DNA of 64,000 nt from Chionoecetes opilio (GCA_016584305.1 JACEEZ010001830.1:1-64000), one strand, 5' to 3'; shown: positions 23,576 through 34,507, counted from the stretch's first letter. The notes: generated from the sequence alone by a model not told the origin. Translations and numbers: made by a program.

Positions 23576-24427
23576 AAATGATACATTTCTAAATAATGTT
23601 AGGAATCTGAATTTTAAAAAAACTTGCATCACTGTCCTGGCAAAGAAAATTTTCTTGTTTTAATAATTAATTGATTAATCATTAAGTTGACAATAACATT
23701 TTGTTACATAATATTGTTACGAATGTGTGTGTACGTGTGTATGTATGTATGTGTGCGAAATTGTAATTGTTTGTGCAGTGTAGGTGTGATAGAAAACGAG
23801 GAGAACGAACGGGTACGAGACGGGTGAGAGACACGGGCGGTGAGTGAGGGTGAGTCACCGGGAGACAGAGGGAGAGAGGCGATGGAATGATCTCAGTGTG
23901 GCCTGGGATATCACCACGTAAACATGTGGGTATAATGGATTCTGAACCATAGACTGTGTTACTTATTTTGTTCGACAATTATAAATGCGGTCGCTGTTTT
24001 TCGTGTGTGAAATATTTCTTATTTTTTGGTATCATTGATTTTCATGCTCATTCCCTACTTAGGTATTCCTGCTTCGTTTTTTTTTAGTGCTAATATTAAT
24101 GTGACTCGCTATTCTTATTATTATTTCAATTGGGGCAGTGCTTGTCAAAGGAGGCGTGTTCTTGCTGTAGAAAGTACATTTCAGCTTGCTAGCTTGAGTG
24201 TGAATGTTTATCATCTTTACTCTGTGTGTGTATGTTTGTGTGTGACTGTGTGTGTGTGCTTAGTTTGTGAGTCCATGGCTGTGTTATGGTTGTGGATATT
24301 TGTTGTGTTTTGTCATTTATAAACTTGTCCTATTTATCTGTCCTGCTTTAAATCATTCCTTTGTCTGATCACTTAATGTTTGTTCTGATGTTGTCTTCTT
24401 TATTTTCCGTAGATTTGCGATGGCTAC
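23576..24427. other. hAT 5' non-coding region
   Basis: AT-rich, GT-rich DNA without coding signals. TTATTTTCCGTAG at about 24400-24412, just before an ATG at 24419, could be the splice acceptor ahead of the transposase start. Confidence 0.5.
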
Positions 24428-24433
24428 TATAGT

Positions 24434-24629
24434 CTATTCACTTAAGCTGGATTCTTGGGAGCTGCTCGATGCCTACCCGAGTATGTAAGGACGTCGCTGA
24501 TTGGTGATGCACGCGGCTGGGTGGTGATGGGTGGTGGTATTTTGGTAGCTCAGCCAATCAGCGACGTCCTTACATACTCGGGTTTAGGCATCGAGCAGCT
24601 CCCAAGAATCCAGCTTAAGTGAATGGGGA
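24434..24629. mobile_element. Foldback (hairpin) MITE
   Basis: The arms 24436-24504 and 24554-24624 are inverted repeats, essentially perfect except for 2 extra nt, around a 49-nt loop. TATAGT occurs on both sides (24428-24433 and 24630-24635), a possible target-site duplication. The insertion separates the transposase ATG (24419) from its KKRKYSEEY start at 24643. Confidence 0.75.
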
Positions 24630-24642
24630 TATAGTGTTACTA

Positions 24643-27600
24643 AGAAGCGGAAGTACAGTGAAGAGTACATTAACTACGGATTGGACATCAATCCTCGCTG
24701 AGGCATCGAGGAAACCTTAGTGTGTACTGGGGCTTCAAAGTGCTGGGGAACCATTCTATGAGGCCTAGTAAGTTGAAGCATCATTTGCTGACCAAATCCA
24801 TCCACAGTATGCTGAAAAAAGGGACCCCGATTTCTTCAGGCGCCACGAAAGTAGTTTGGGAAAACAGAAAGGGAAATGCGACTGGTGCTTTCCAAAAAAC
24901 AGACCTCAAGTGTAGTTGAGGCATCATACGGGGTTGCCTCGAAATAGCGAAGCAAAAGAAGCCCACATGGGGCGACTTAAGGTGAAACCTTAATCAAGCC
25001 ATGTACTTTAAAGATGGTCAAGCGTGTTCATGGAGATGCAAAGTGAACGTAAAATTCAAAAATTTCCTTGTCAAACGACACAGTGAAGCAGAGAATTAGT
25101 GAAATGTCAGATGACATAAAGGAAAAAGTGTACAGGAGATCCCAAATCGTCTCCAAAATGGTATGTTTGCAATACAGCTGGACGAGCAACGGATGTGAGT
25201 TTTTGTGCACAGCTACTCGTGTTTGTTAGGTATGGGTTTTTTTGTGTGATATCAAGGAAGAATATCTGTTATGTACACAGCTTGAGACCACCACAACAGC
25301 TAAAGATGTGATGGAAAAGCTATCTTCTTTCTTCAAAGCTAACAGGATCCCTGGAAAAATTGGGTTTTAGAGTCTGTTTCAGACGGGGCTCCAGCGATGC
25401 TGGGGTCAAAATCAGGGTTCCAGAAGGGGTCAAGGAAGTAGCTCCGAATGCCAAGGGGGTCATTGGGATGAGCCATCGTTTTGCACTGGCGTCGCAAAAC
25501 CCCCTGATGAAAATTTGCAAGATCCTGGAGGCAGTGGTCAAATGCGTCACTTTGTAAAAGCTGGAGCTCTGAACTCTCGTCTTTTTCCAGAACCTTTGTA
25601 GAGACATGGATTCGGGGCATGAAGCTTCCTCTTTTACTCCAAAGTGCGCTGGCTTTCCAAGGGCAATGTTGTGAAAACGAGTGTTTGAACTTCGGGGGGG
25701 GCTGAATTGTTCCTGGAAAAGCCAAGGGAAAGATGATCTGTTGAGTCACTTCAATGAGGTTTTGTGGGAGCCAAGTCTTGCATATTTAGCAGATATATTT
25801 GAGCAGCTAAATAGGTTGAATCTGAAGCTACAGGGCAAGGAAAGAAATGTGTTTCACCTGATGGATTGTCTTCGTGGATTTCTTGCCAAGCTCCAGAATT
25901 GGCAAAGGAAAATCGGTGCCGGGAATGTTGCCATGTTTGAAAACCTTTCCGCTGTCCTTGACGAGAATGAAGAAGATAGTCTGCTTGACCCATTACAGGG
26001 AGGTCCCGTTATACGAGCATTCGATATACGAGAATCCGATGATACGAGATGTGTAAATTAGGGTCTATTTTCAATATATGAGATCGAAAATCCAATGCTA
26101 CGACATTCAAACTGGGGTGAGTAAAATTATCAAGTTATTTATTAAAGTAAATTACAAGTTATTTACTAAAATTATAAAGTCATTTACTGACTATATGATT
26201 TTACCTAAGGTTGTACGATAATATAATCAATCTGAAAATATGATAATTCTGGTGGCTCAGTACGACAATGTGGCCTACAAAAATTCACAACCCTGGGCGA
26301 GAAGCCAGCAACGGAGGTAGTATGGCCAGCAACGACCTGCTCTCACACTACCTAGATACTACTTTCCCTAATGACGGAAGCTGCCAAGCTGATTGAAAGC
26401 TCCCTCGATAGGTCGTAAACGAGTAGGAAGGTTGTGACTGGCTAAGGCGTCATCCGTCACCAGCCAATGACAAACAGTTTTTAAAACTTCTCGACCAATA
26501 ACAAGCCAGCGAGACATATTTCCTGGCAAGAATGGCATGTCAGACTGCCTCTCTCTGCCTTCTGTCCCCGTCATCTAAAACTAATTCTCGTTTTATTTGG
26601 AATGCTTGCGTTTTAAGTAGTTTTAATGTATCAGATAGTAAGATATATAAGTAAGGAGCCTGTGTTGCTAGTGTTTGGTGGTAGAAGGTGTGTATGTGGG
26701 TTAAAATAGTGAATATTTGTGATATGGGGCGGCTCCGCGGCAAGTATTTCTCCGTCACTCTCTGCCCCGCCAGCTCGGCCAGCAGTCACCTCATCATAAC
26801 ATCTTTAAATCACCCTTATTTAAGGTGACACACGGTGCTACATTGATTTAGATAATGACACGTGGATATAACATCTCACCATAATCACTAAGTTGTATAA
26901 TAACGAGTGATAAGACGTTTAATCCTGCCCAAACCTACCGTGGCGGAGGAGGCGGCGGCCTGCCCCGCCCACCACCTCTCTCAAAAACCGCCGTCATCCG
27001 CCTCACCTGTGCCTTCCTGAAGAAGACAGTCAGCTCCTACGCCTGTGATAGCACCATAGGATATCACCAGTGATCATAGGATTCCTCAAAGGGTCCTCGC
27101 TTTCCTACTAAATAATTACCAAGGAGATCTCCGCTGGCGGCGGACATCGGCTGCCGCCCGCACAACACAACACCCCGTTATCAGCTGTATAATATGTGCC
27201 TTCCTGAAGAAGTCAGGTCAGCTCCCACGCATGTGATAGCACCATAGGATATCACCAGGGATCACAGGATTCCTTAAGGGGTTCTCGCACCCCTACTAAA
27301 TATTACCAAATTTTATGATAGCTTGAATTTTTTTTTTTTTTTTTTTTTATTTTTTTATTTTTTTTTTATTTTAATAATTGTTGGGGTCCTGGAACCAAAC
27401 CTATATTTTACCATTAGTTATGTGTTTCGTTATACCAGATTTCGCTTTACGAGTATGCCAGGTGGAACCTAACTGCTCGTATCTTCGGGACCTCCCTGTA
27501 CTTAAAACTGAAATCACTCAGCATCTGAGATCCTTGGAAAGTGAACTTAATAAGTACTTCCCAGAATTCGAGGAGGAAGAAGGGAAGTTGGTAATGAATC

Positions 27601-27950
27601 CATTCTCTGGCACCCTTGATATTACTACCATTCCCAGTGATGTTCAGGACGAGTTCCTTGATCTCAAACATGATTCTGCTGCCAAATATCTCTATGAAGA
27701 AAAATCTCTGAATGTATTCTGGTGTTCAATGCATCAGTCATATCCAAAAGTCAGTGAGATTGCACTTCGACTACTCCTGCCTTTTTCAACTACCTATTTA
27801 TGTGAGTCTGGTTTCTCCACCCTTCTACAAATCAAGAATAAGAGCCGGAACCGATTGGATGTGGACCCCGACATGAGATGTGCATTGTCAGTGACACAAC
27901 CTCGGATTCGTCAACTGACTGAAAAGAAACAATATCAGCCTTCCCACTGA
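24643..27950 (+). pseudogene. hAT transposase with BED finger (ZBED5/FAM200-like)
   Basis: Successive frame-shifted blocks match ZBED5/Buster-type hAT proteins: KKRKYSEEYINYG, a BED finger remnant with SMRPSKLKHHLL (24764-24800), ISLSNDTVKQRISEMSDDIKE (25055-25125), TTTTAKDVMEKLSSFF, SDGAPAML with the first catalytic Asp (about 25380), APNAKGVIGMSHRFALASQ, RWLSKGNVV-like, YLADIFEQLNRLNLKLQGK, then after the pogo-like insertion ITQHLRSLESELNKYFP and the hATC dimerisation region LLPFSTTYLCESGFSTL...NRLDV, ending at a stop at 27950. At least five frame changes or stops make it non-functional. The C-terminal 190 codons are intact. Confidence 0.85.
25996..27498. mobile_element. pogo-like non-autonomous element in hAT transposase
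   Basis: The termini CAGGGAGGTCCCG and CGGGACCTCCCTG are inverted repeats, and the match continues as ATACGAGCA after a short gap. TA is duplicated at 25994-25995 and 27499-27500. Removing it brings LLDPL and LKTEITQHL together, so the host frame proves the boundaries. The interior (1503 bp) holds no transposase, but has a direct duplication of about 110 bp (27014-27120 and 27198-27310) and a 27330-27370 poly-T run. Confidence 0.9.
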
Positions 27951-28212
27951 TATGTCATAAAATATGCAGAGATTAATTGAACTTTTTCCCAACCAGATTC
28001 AAATTTGCTAGTGTCCGCTAGTCTTTTGTAGGCAAGTGATGTAAGTTAAGCCTATCACAGAAATCTATCAAATATAAGATAATTATGACTGTAAACTTTG
28101 TAATAAAGCAAGGCTCTTCTCTTCATCAACATTTTATTTATTTTATTTTTTACCATTTTTGGCGGGGTGGGATTTGGGAGAAAAATGAAGGGGAGCCACA
28201 GGAATGTTGAGC

Positions 28213-28516
28213 ATTCCTGAAGGGGGGAATGGAGTGACAAAGGGGGGAATGGAGTGACAAAGGGGGGAATGGAGTGACAAAGGGGGAATGGAGTGACAAA
28301 GGGGGGAATGGAGTGACAAAGGGGGGAATGGAGTGACAAAGGGGGAATGGAGTGACAAAGGGGGGAATGGAGTGACAAAGGGGGGAATGGAGTGACAAAG
28401 GGGGGAATGGAGTGACAAAGGGGGAATGGAGTGACAAAGGGGGGAATGGAGTGACAAAGGGGGGAATGGAGTGACAAAGGGGGGAATGGAGTGACAAAGG
28501 GGGAATGGAGGGACAA
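28213..28516. repeat. 20-bp minisatellite in hAT 3' region
   Basis: About 15 copies of AAGGGGGGAATGGAGTGAC plus one base, differing only in G-run length. It lies between the transposase stop and the hAT right terminus. Confidence 0.95.
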
Positions 28517-28532
28517 AGGTAGAGTGCCACTG

Positions 28533-29790
28533 CTCTAGGAAGAATGAAAAACTTCCAACTCAAACTCAAGATCGACGACAGCATCCAACCTGTGGCACAA
28601 CCACCCCGCCGAGTGCCATTCCACCTACGAAGAGCAGTCCAACAGAAAATCCAGGACATGTTGGACAAGGACATCATCGAGAGGGTGGAGGGCCCGACAC
28701 CGTGGGTCTCTCCGTTGGTGACAGCACCAAAACCAAATGGAGACATCAGAATATGTGCCGACCTCCGGATTGCAAACAAAGCAAGTGAAACGCACCCACC
28801 CTCCGACACCGACGGTGGAACAACTACTCGGTGAGGTGAAGGGGGCAAAACAGTTTTCCAAGGTGGATCTCAACTCATACTACCATCAAATAGAGTTGAC
28901 CCCTGAATCAAGAGACATCACAGCATTCTCATGCGACTCTGGTATCTACAGATACAAAGTGTTGGTCGTGGGCATAACTTCAGCAGCAGAGGAAGGGCAA
29001 CGTCTACTACAACAGATCATCCAGAAATGTCCCAACTGCCGGAACGGTGCGGACGACATCCTCATCTGGGGTGAGGACGCCGAAGAATAATGACAAAGCC
29101 CTACAAGCAGTACTACAGACATTGAAAAACAACAACCTGACCACAGCTCAACACAAGAGCGTGTTCCACAGGGATGAAGTTGAATTCCATGGCTTCATGG
29201 TGTCCGATAAGGGCATCAAACCTACAGACTCAAACATCGAGGCAGTCAGAAACTTTGTACGCCCAGAGACAGTCCAGGAGTCCACAGCTTCCTGGGTCTG
29301 ATCAATTACCTGACCAGATTCATTCCACGACTCGCAACACTCAGCGAACCTCTGAAGAACTTGACTAGAGCGAACAACAAGTGGAGATGGACAGAGGAGG
29401 AGGAGGAGTGTTTCAAACAGCTGAAAGACTGTCATACATAGCGAAGCACTCATACACTTCGACCCACAACTGCAAACGTCGCTCATTGTGGACGCCAGTC
29501 CAGTGGGACTGGGGGCTATCCTCTGCCAAAGCCATCAAGGCGCACTCAAGCCCGTCAGTTATGCCTCCAGGACCCTGACGAATGTCGAACGCCGGTATTG
29601 CCAATTGGAAAAGTAAGCGCTAGCCATAGTATGGGCATGTGAAAAGTTCCACCTTTATCTGTATGGGAAAAAATTTGTCATCATGACCGACCATCAAGCA
29701 CTGACAACCATTTTCAATCCCAAGGGCAGGCCGTCCGCCCGCGTACTACGATGGATCCTATGCATGCAACAGTATGATTCATATAAATGA
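28533..29790 (+). pseudogene. Gypsy reverse transcriptase and RNase H
   Basis: RT blocks in order: PPRRVPFHLR, LDKDIIERVEGPTPWVSPLV, NGDIRICADLRIANKA, then after a frame change FSKVDLNSYYHQIEL, the catalytic ADDILIWG (usually YVDD, the two Asp are retained), VEFHGFMVSDKGIKP, LGLINYLTRFIPRL. The RNase H part has LIVDASPVGLGAILCQ, SYASRTLTNVERRY and MTDHQALTTIF. There are at least four shifts or stops. The element breaks off at about 29790 after MQQYDSY, without integrase. Confidence 0.9.
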
Positions 29791-29800
29791 GCAATAATGA

Positions 29801-30019
29801 GCCAGATAATGTAATGGTTTGTTCATGATATTATAGTTGTTAGGGTGTGTTTGGGAGTATATTATGTGTGTTGTAATGGTAGCCAATAATGTAATGGTTG
29901 GTTCATGATATTATAGTGGTTAGGGTGTGTTTGGGAGTATATTATGTGTGTTGTAATGGTAGCCAATAATGTAATGGTTTGTTCATGATATTATAGTTGT
30001 TAGGGTGTGTTTGGGAGTA
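29801..30019. repeat. 80-bp tandem repeat, 2.7 copies
   Basis: Units begin at 29801, 29882 and 29962 with GCCA(G)ATAATGTAATGG and contain TTAGGGTGTGTTTGGGAGTA. Units differ by single bases, indicating a recent duplication. Confidence 0.95.
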
Positions 30020-30155
30020 AGATTAACCTTCTTGGACTACAACTAGTTCTTATATTTATAATGATAGGTACCATTGTATATTTTACTGTAATCTTAAATT
30101 ATGAATGTGATAATGTTTGTTTGTAGTCAATAAACTAAACTAAACTAAACTATAG
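30020..30155 (+). mobile_element. Retroposon 3' end with (AAACT)n tail
   Basis: Unique sequence ending AGTCAATAAACTAAACTAAACTAAAC. An AATAAA followed by a short pentamer tail is typical of a non-LTR element 3' end. The 80-bp repeat may belong to the same element. No coding part is present. Confidence 0.4.
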
Positions 30156-30329
30156 GAGGTGTGGGCGTGGGGGTGAGGGCTTGGCGGGAAGGGGAGGGAG
30201 GGGGGACAAAGGATCAACTCTTTTCTCAGTCAGATTATGTGACTGTACTTTTATATTAGTAATTCCTTAAAGCCTAGGAAGGTATAATCATTGTTTTGTG
30301 ATATAGTACAAATAAAAGAATGCTGATAA
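30156..30329. other. Unassigned AT-rich spacer
   Basis: A G-rich start then AT-rich DNA with no coding signal. It could be the interior of the truncated hAT end that follows. Confidence 0.4.
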
Positions 30330-30441
30330 ATTAGGAATATTTTGTTCTTCAATGCATTTTGCACATTCTAGAGATCTCGCGACCCCCCAGAAGACTTTCG
30401 CGACCCCTCGAGGGGTCACGGCCCCCAGTTTGAGAACCCCT
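30330..30441 (-). mobile_element. hAT element terminus (truncated copy)
   Basis: The segment ends CCCCCAGTTTGAGAACCCCTG at 30441, the reverse complement of a classic hAT end (CAGGGGTTCTCAAACTGGGGG) followed by GGGTCGCGA repeats. No opposite terminus is found upstream, so only one end is preserved. Confidence 0.7.
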
Positions 30442-30636
30442 GTGTTATGGTGTGATATAGAGAGCACTGAGTGTGTATAAGAATATCACACACACACAAA
30501 CACACTAGCCTCGAAGACCTGACTTATGAGGAGAGGCTGAACAAATTGAGGTTGCCATCATTGGAAGAAAGAAGACAAAGAGGCGACTTGATGGCAGTGT
30601 ACAGAGCCTTGTCAGGAATGCAGGGAAATGACAAAT

Positions 30637-31053
30637 CCATCCATCCTTGGGGGCATACGCCGGGGGGCGCGTCGCCTCGCCCACCCTACGACGCCACTCC
30701 CGGGGGTCACCACGCGCGAGTCTCCATGCAGGCTCCTTTCCCATACCAAGCAGCTCTCGACAAGAAACATCAACTTGCCCCAGCCACGAGCCTTGTGGGC
30801 GCCCCCTTGGCCTCCTCCACGCCGGATTGTCTCTTACAGATACAACCCGATGGGAAGGATCGGTTTCAGGGTAGCGTGCCACATGCCCATATAGCCCAAG
30901 TTGGCGCTGACGGACTATGCAGGTAATAGGCCTCGATTCAGTCTCACGGTGCAATCGCTGATTTGACACGTAATCATCCCAGCGATACCCCATGATTCTG
31001 CGAAGACACTTATTACCAAAGGCATTGATTAGTCTCTTCAAGTCACTATTTAG
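30637..31053 (-). pseudogene. RTE LINE C-terminal part
   Basis: Continues the RT ORF beyond the transposon: LNSDLKRLINAFGNKC, LRRIMGYRWDDYVSNQRL, RPITCIVRQRQLGLYGHVAR, VSVRDNPAWRRPRGRPQ, then the terminal AYAPKD. The frame is intact. The join at ETWT|LNSDL with the part at 33758 supports the transposon boundaries. Confidence 0.9.
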
Positions 31054-31059
31054 TGTCCA

Positions 31060-33751
31060 CTAGGGTGCCAATAAAAATCACAAGTTTGAATTTTTCTTCC
31101 TACTTTGGTGTAATGGTGCATCTATGCAAGAAACCATCGTATGCAAAGTTTGACCTCAATCGGTTGATATTTAGGGGTGGCGGATTACAACTTTGTTATT
31201 TACCCTTATGCACTGGCCTATTAAGGAGGGGATGTCATCTCTTGAAAGCGGACAAGCCGGACATCCCTTCCCCAGCAGGGCTGCTGGTCCCCCTCTTGGT
31301 GAGTATTAGCCCCTCGGTGGGGGGCGTATCATGGGGAGCCACCCCACTCATTGTGGCCGGCTTGGCCGGGGAAGGGAGCCTTCGAGGTCCCGGGCTGTTG
31401 ATGGCGATGGGCCCCCACAACTTGGAGGAGGAACTGGCGCTGTCCTCGTCTTTGGTCGGCCGGAGGTTTGAAGGACTGGACGAGTGCCACTCCTCGCTCG
31501 GCTGTGTCGTTGACGACGCGAAGTCCATCGATTCGGCGGCAGGCCTCGACGTACGATTCCTCTTCCTGCACTTCCGAGGGTTGGCGGACAGGAAGTCGGT
31601 CTTGATATCAAGAGCTTCGAAGAGGCGGAGGGAATTTTTGTGGCGAAGGAGGGCAGTGTTGCCGCAGAGAAACTTGTGATAATGGGAGGTTTATTCGCTT
31701 GGCGGGTTCCTCGGCTCCTTCATCGTAGAGAATGGCCTGTACATTGTGTACAATTGCTTGTTTGTCGGAGACAGGGAGACGTGAGTCGAACAGTGACAGG
31801 CCAATGAGATCTTCGCTCAAGTACCAGAAATGGCGGCTCAGAGTGGTGAAGCAGGCCTTCCGAATACTTTCGTCGTGGTACTGAAGGATGTCCTTAGCGA
31901 ATCCAAGATCGTTGGCGGGAGCGTAGGATGGAACCGTCGATTCGAACCATCGCAGGACGTAGATCTCGGTTGCGAACGATGAGAACCGCTGGAGGGCTGA
32001 CATTTCTCGAGGTGTGACGACTCCAGTCAGCTGCTCCCGAAACAAGATCATCTTCAGAGCGTAAATGATACGCGCCATCCAACGCGCTCGATGAAGCGCT
32101 CCGGGGCTACGGATCGAGGTCTTGGGAAGAGCGCCGCCGAGGAAAAGGATGCTCGGCTCAGCGAGTTCCTTATAGTGGTCACGGGGCTGCTTTGTCTGAA
32201 GCAGACGTTTCAAACCTTGAATGAGATCGTCCCTCTTGGAGACCAGAGTCTCCGGCAGATCTTCGTTGGTGGGAGGGTTTATTGCCGACTGGTTTATGTA
32301 AGACCAGTAGTCCTTGAAGCGAGAGAAGATGGTGATCTCAGGACCAGAAGATGACCCCAAACACGTAGAAAAGGCCTTCTCAAGGACAAGTTCGTGGACC
32401 TGATGACGGCAAGCAAGTGAAACGAGGGGTCGGCCGATCTTCTGTTGCAAGATGGTGCATGCACCATTGATGGCTCCAGTGTTGGCACTGGTTGTGTCGA
32501 AGCACATCGCCACGACTCGTTTCTGGACCCCCCAGTCTTCTAAAGCCTCGAACACAGCAGTAGCGGCGGCATCAACCCGTTCCGGAGTGCAGTTTCGGGG
32601 ACTCCTAGGAGCTTCTCCACTCCTTCTCCTGTGACGAGGATGGCGAGTCTTTCGACGCGAGTGCCATCGTCCTGAGGGAGGATCTTTCCCCTCCCAATGA
32701 ACGGTAGGAGGGGTAAGAGGACTGAAAGTCTCTTTGATGTCCTTCGCCAAAGTGGACCTGTACTTCGCTCTTGCCTGTCGAATGGACTCGGGATTCAGCA
32801 CAAGCTCTTGTGGATCGTGGCCCAAGCTACTTGCCGTAGCCGCCACAATTCGAAGGGCTCGGCGGCTACTGACCCCAGTTCTGTCAAGGGCTCCGACGAG
32901 ATCAGGGGATAGGACGGACTTCGTGCCCCGTGTCCTCAATCGCTTTGGTGGAGAAGCGACCCCGGCGTCGGAAGAAGAAGTCGATGTGTTGGCAGCGTTG
33001 GGTGGACTTGATGACTCAGACGATGACGACTCCAGCTCCGCCATCTCTTCTCCTTTTGGCGTCTGTTGACGGCTACGTGAGAGAGAGCTTTCACGTCGGC
33101 AAACCGATTCTTTCACCGATTCTTGATTTTGTCCAGACCAGCCATCGAACCCCGCCTCCCCTTCTCCCGCCGGGCAAGAAGGAATTCCTCGTCTTCAGGA
33201 ATGGTCATCAGAGTGAGGGCGTCGGAGTGGGCGATGTCCAAAAGGTCTGGGAGACTTTCTTGGAAGGTCTTCTGTTTTTTGGCAGGCGTGACTCCAGAGT
33301 TATTCTTGCTTTTGCTCAGGATCTTCCACTCGTCGAAAAGTCCAGTAATCTTCCTCCTCACGGTAGTTTCTGCGACGGTGGGGATCCTAGCTCGTGTCCA
33401 GAAGTCGAGGACCTCCTTTGCAGCCTCAGCTGCACTCTGCTGCACCGTCTTCTTCTCTTCCTTGTGTGCGTAGAAAAATCGTGGTAAAAAGTCTCCACGG
33501 CAGGGAAGTTTTGCTCCCGTGACAGTAGGAACACTGTGGCCAAGAAGCCAAACTTCAGTTTGCTTTCTCGTGGTCATGACCCGAGGGCGAAAAGAGGAAA
33601 TGTTCAAGATGGATCCGCCACCTCTAAATATCAACCCATTAGCCTGAAACTTTGCACACCACAGTTTCTAAGTACAAGGCAGAAGACCACAAAAGTACGT
33701 GAAAAAATATTGACTTTGAAAAATTACCCCTATGCGCTATTGGCACCCTAA
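31060..33751 (-). mobile_element. TIR DNA transposon, 6-bp TSD, unassigned family
   Basis: The termini CTAGGGTGCCAATA (31060-31073) and TATTGGCACCCTAA (33738-33751) are inverted repeats. TGTCCA is duplicated at 31054-31059 and 33752-33757, and the interrupted RTE frame confirms the site. A second inverted pair of 42 bp, 35 positions matching, lies at 31143-31184 and 33614-33655 (shared GGTTGATATTTAG and GGTGGCGGA). Total length 2692 bp. A 6-bp duplication is atypical for canonical hAT (8 bp). Confidence 0.9.
31235..33577 (-). pseudogene. Transposase-like protein of the TIR transposon
   Basis: The likely start is ATG at 33577 (MTTRKQTEVW). The N-terminal part has FLPRFFY, VLDFWTRARIPT and a basic RREKGRRGSMAGLDK. 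A frame change at about 33115 leads to a Ser-rich linker and QELVLNPESIRQARAKYR. A core follows with VVAMCFDTTSANTGAINGAC, SLACRHQVHELVLEKAF and HRARWMARIIYALK. This D...C/H...W order is reminiscent of hAT-like RNase H-fold transposases, an inference. Between about 32570 and 32690 two compensating 1-nt changes throw 35-40 codons out of frame, and the alternative frame there reads VERLAILVTGEGVEKLLG. Another shift near 31660 leads to a C-terminal tail ending at 31235. I recall uncharacterised homologues in insects and cnidarians but no family name. Confidence 0.75.
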
Positions 33752-33757
33752 TGTCCA

Positions 33758-34440
33758 TGTCTCACAACCATAGAGTAAGACAGGGATCACAAGTGACTTG
33801 AAGATCCGGATCTTTGTCCTCCTGCACAGGTACCGACAACGCCAAATACTCCCGCTGAGCGAGTCCATAACACCGTGGGCTATGCCAATCCGCCGTAAGA
33901 CTTCTTGACGTGACCCGCCGTCATTATGGACTGCGCTACCAAGGTATGTAAAACTTTCCAAGATCTCAATGTCCTCGCCACACGCATGAACAGACTGTAC
34001 TGCTTCATCTAGTAAGTCTCCAAACACCTGGACCTTGGTCTTGAGCCAGGAGACCTCAAGTCCCAAAGGCTTTGCCTCCTCGTGCAGCGCCTCGAGAGCC
34101 ATCACCAGGACCTCCAGCGACTCAGCAAAGATTACTGCATCATCGGCAACACCAAGATCAGTGATCTTGGTGTTGCCGACGGATGCTCCACAATCACTTT
34201 GATCTACAACCTTGTCCAATACCCAGTCCATACAAGCGTTGAAAAGTGATGGGGCAAGGACGCACCCTTGCCTCACTCCTGTATTCACAGGAAAGAAGCT
34301 GGATACACCTGCCCCACACTTCACAGCACTCTCAGTCCCAGAATACAGACCAGTTATCAAACCAATAGTCCTTGCAGGAATCCCGCAAAGTCGCAGAAGA
34401 TCCCAGAGTGACTCACGATGCACTGAGTCAAACGCCTGAG
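33758..34440 (-). pseudogene. RTE reverse transcriptase, RT domain part
   Basis: One open frame of about 228 codons carries GVRQGCVLAPSLFNACMDWV (RT palm/finger motif), VADDAVIFAESLEVLVMALE (catalytic block, where FADD is usual), VSWLKTKVQVFG, and ESFTYLGSAVHNDGGS. It ends at RIFKSLVIPVLLYGCETWT, exactly where the TIR transposon is inserted. The endonuclease domain and RT start are absent through 5' truncation. Low decay suggests a fairly young copy. Confidence 0.9.
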
Positions 34441-34507
34441 AAATGACAAAGAGGACATGTATGTACGGGACATAGGAGGGACAAGAGCCATGTCAGGAAT
34501 GGAGAGA

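Larger units (their letters stand above)
23464..28532 (+). mobile_element. hAT transposon (ZBED/Buster-type) inserted in gypsy
   Basis: The left end CAGTGATTCTCAACCTGGGG and the right end ...AGAGTGCCACTG are hAT-type termini (CAGTGGTTCTCAA consensus). Flanks GTCTAGGT (23455-23462) and CTCTAGGA (28533-28540) are an 8-bp target-site duplication around TCTAGG, each with one change from GTCTAGGA. The gypsy frame confirms the empty site. Inside are a decayed transposase (24643-27950), a foldback insertion, a pogo-like insertion and a 20-bp minisatellite. Confidence 0.9.
20994..29790 (+). mobile_element. Ty3/Gypsy retrotransposon, split by nested insertions
   Basis: In order: a gag N-terminal block (20994-21110), a minisatellite expansion (21104-21990), gag C-terminal part, zinc knuckles and protease (21991-23463), a hAT element inserted at 23464-28532, then RT and RNase H (28533-29790). 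The reading frame on either side of the hAT joins at the residues DGLGRMKNF. No integrase or LTR is visible. The copy ends abruptly after RNase H. It carries frameshifts and an in-frame stop (EK*ALA near 29612), so it is inactive. Confidence 0.85.
30636..34440 (-). mobile_element. RTE-type LINE inserted in CR1-like LINE
   Basis: Flanked by the 10-bp target-site duplication AAATGACAAA (30626-30635 and 34441-34450). The minus-strand frame starts within RT (QAFDSVHRESLWDLLRLCGI), so it is 5'-truncated, and runs to the C-terminal EWRRRVGEATRPPAYAPKD and a (GGAT)n tail at 30636-30650. Without the transposon at 31060-33751 and one copy of its 6-bp duplication, the LINE is about 1.1 kb. Confidence 0.9.

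Noticed and set aside
25028..25210. Minus-strand 60-codon frame
   Set aside because: Antisense to a recognisable hAT transposase segment.
32091..32634. Plus-strand frames across the TIR transposon
   Set aside because: Antisense shadows of the transposase on the minus strand.
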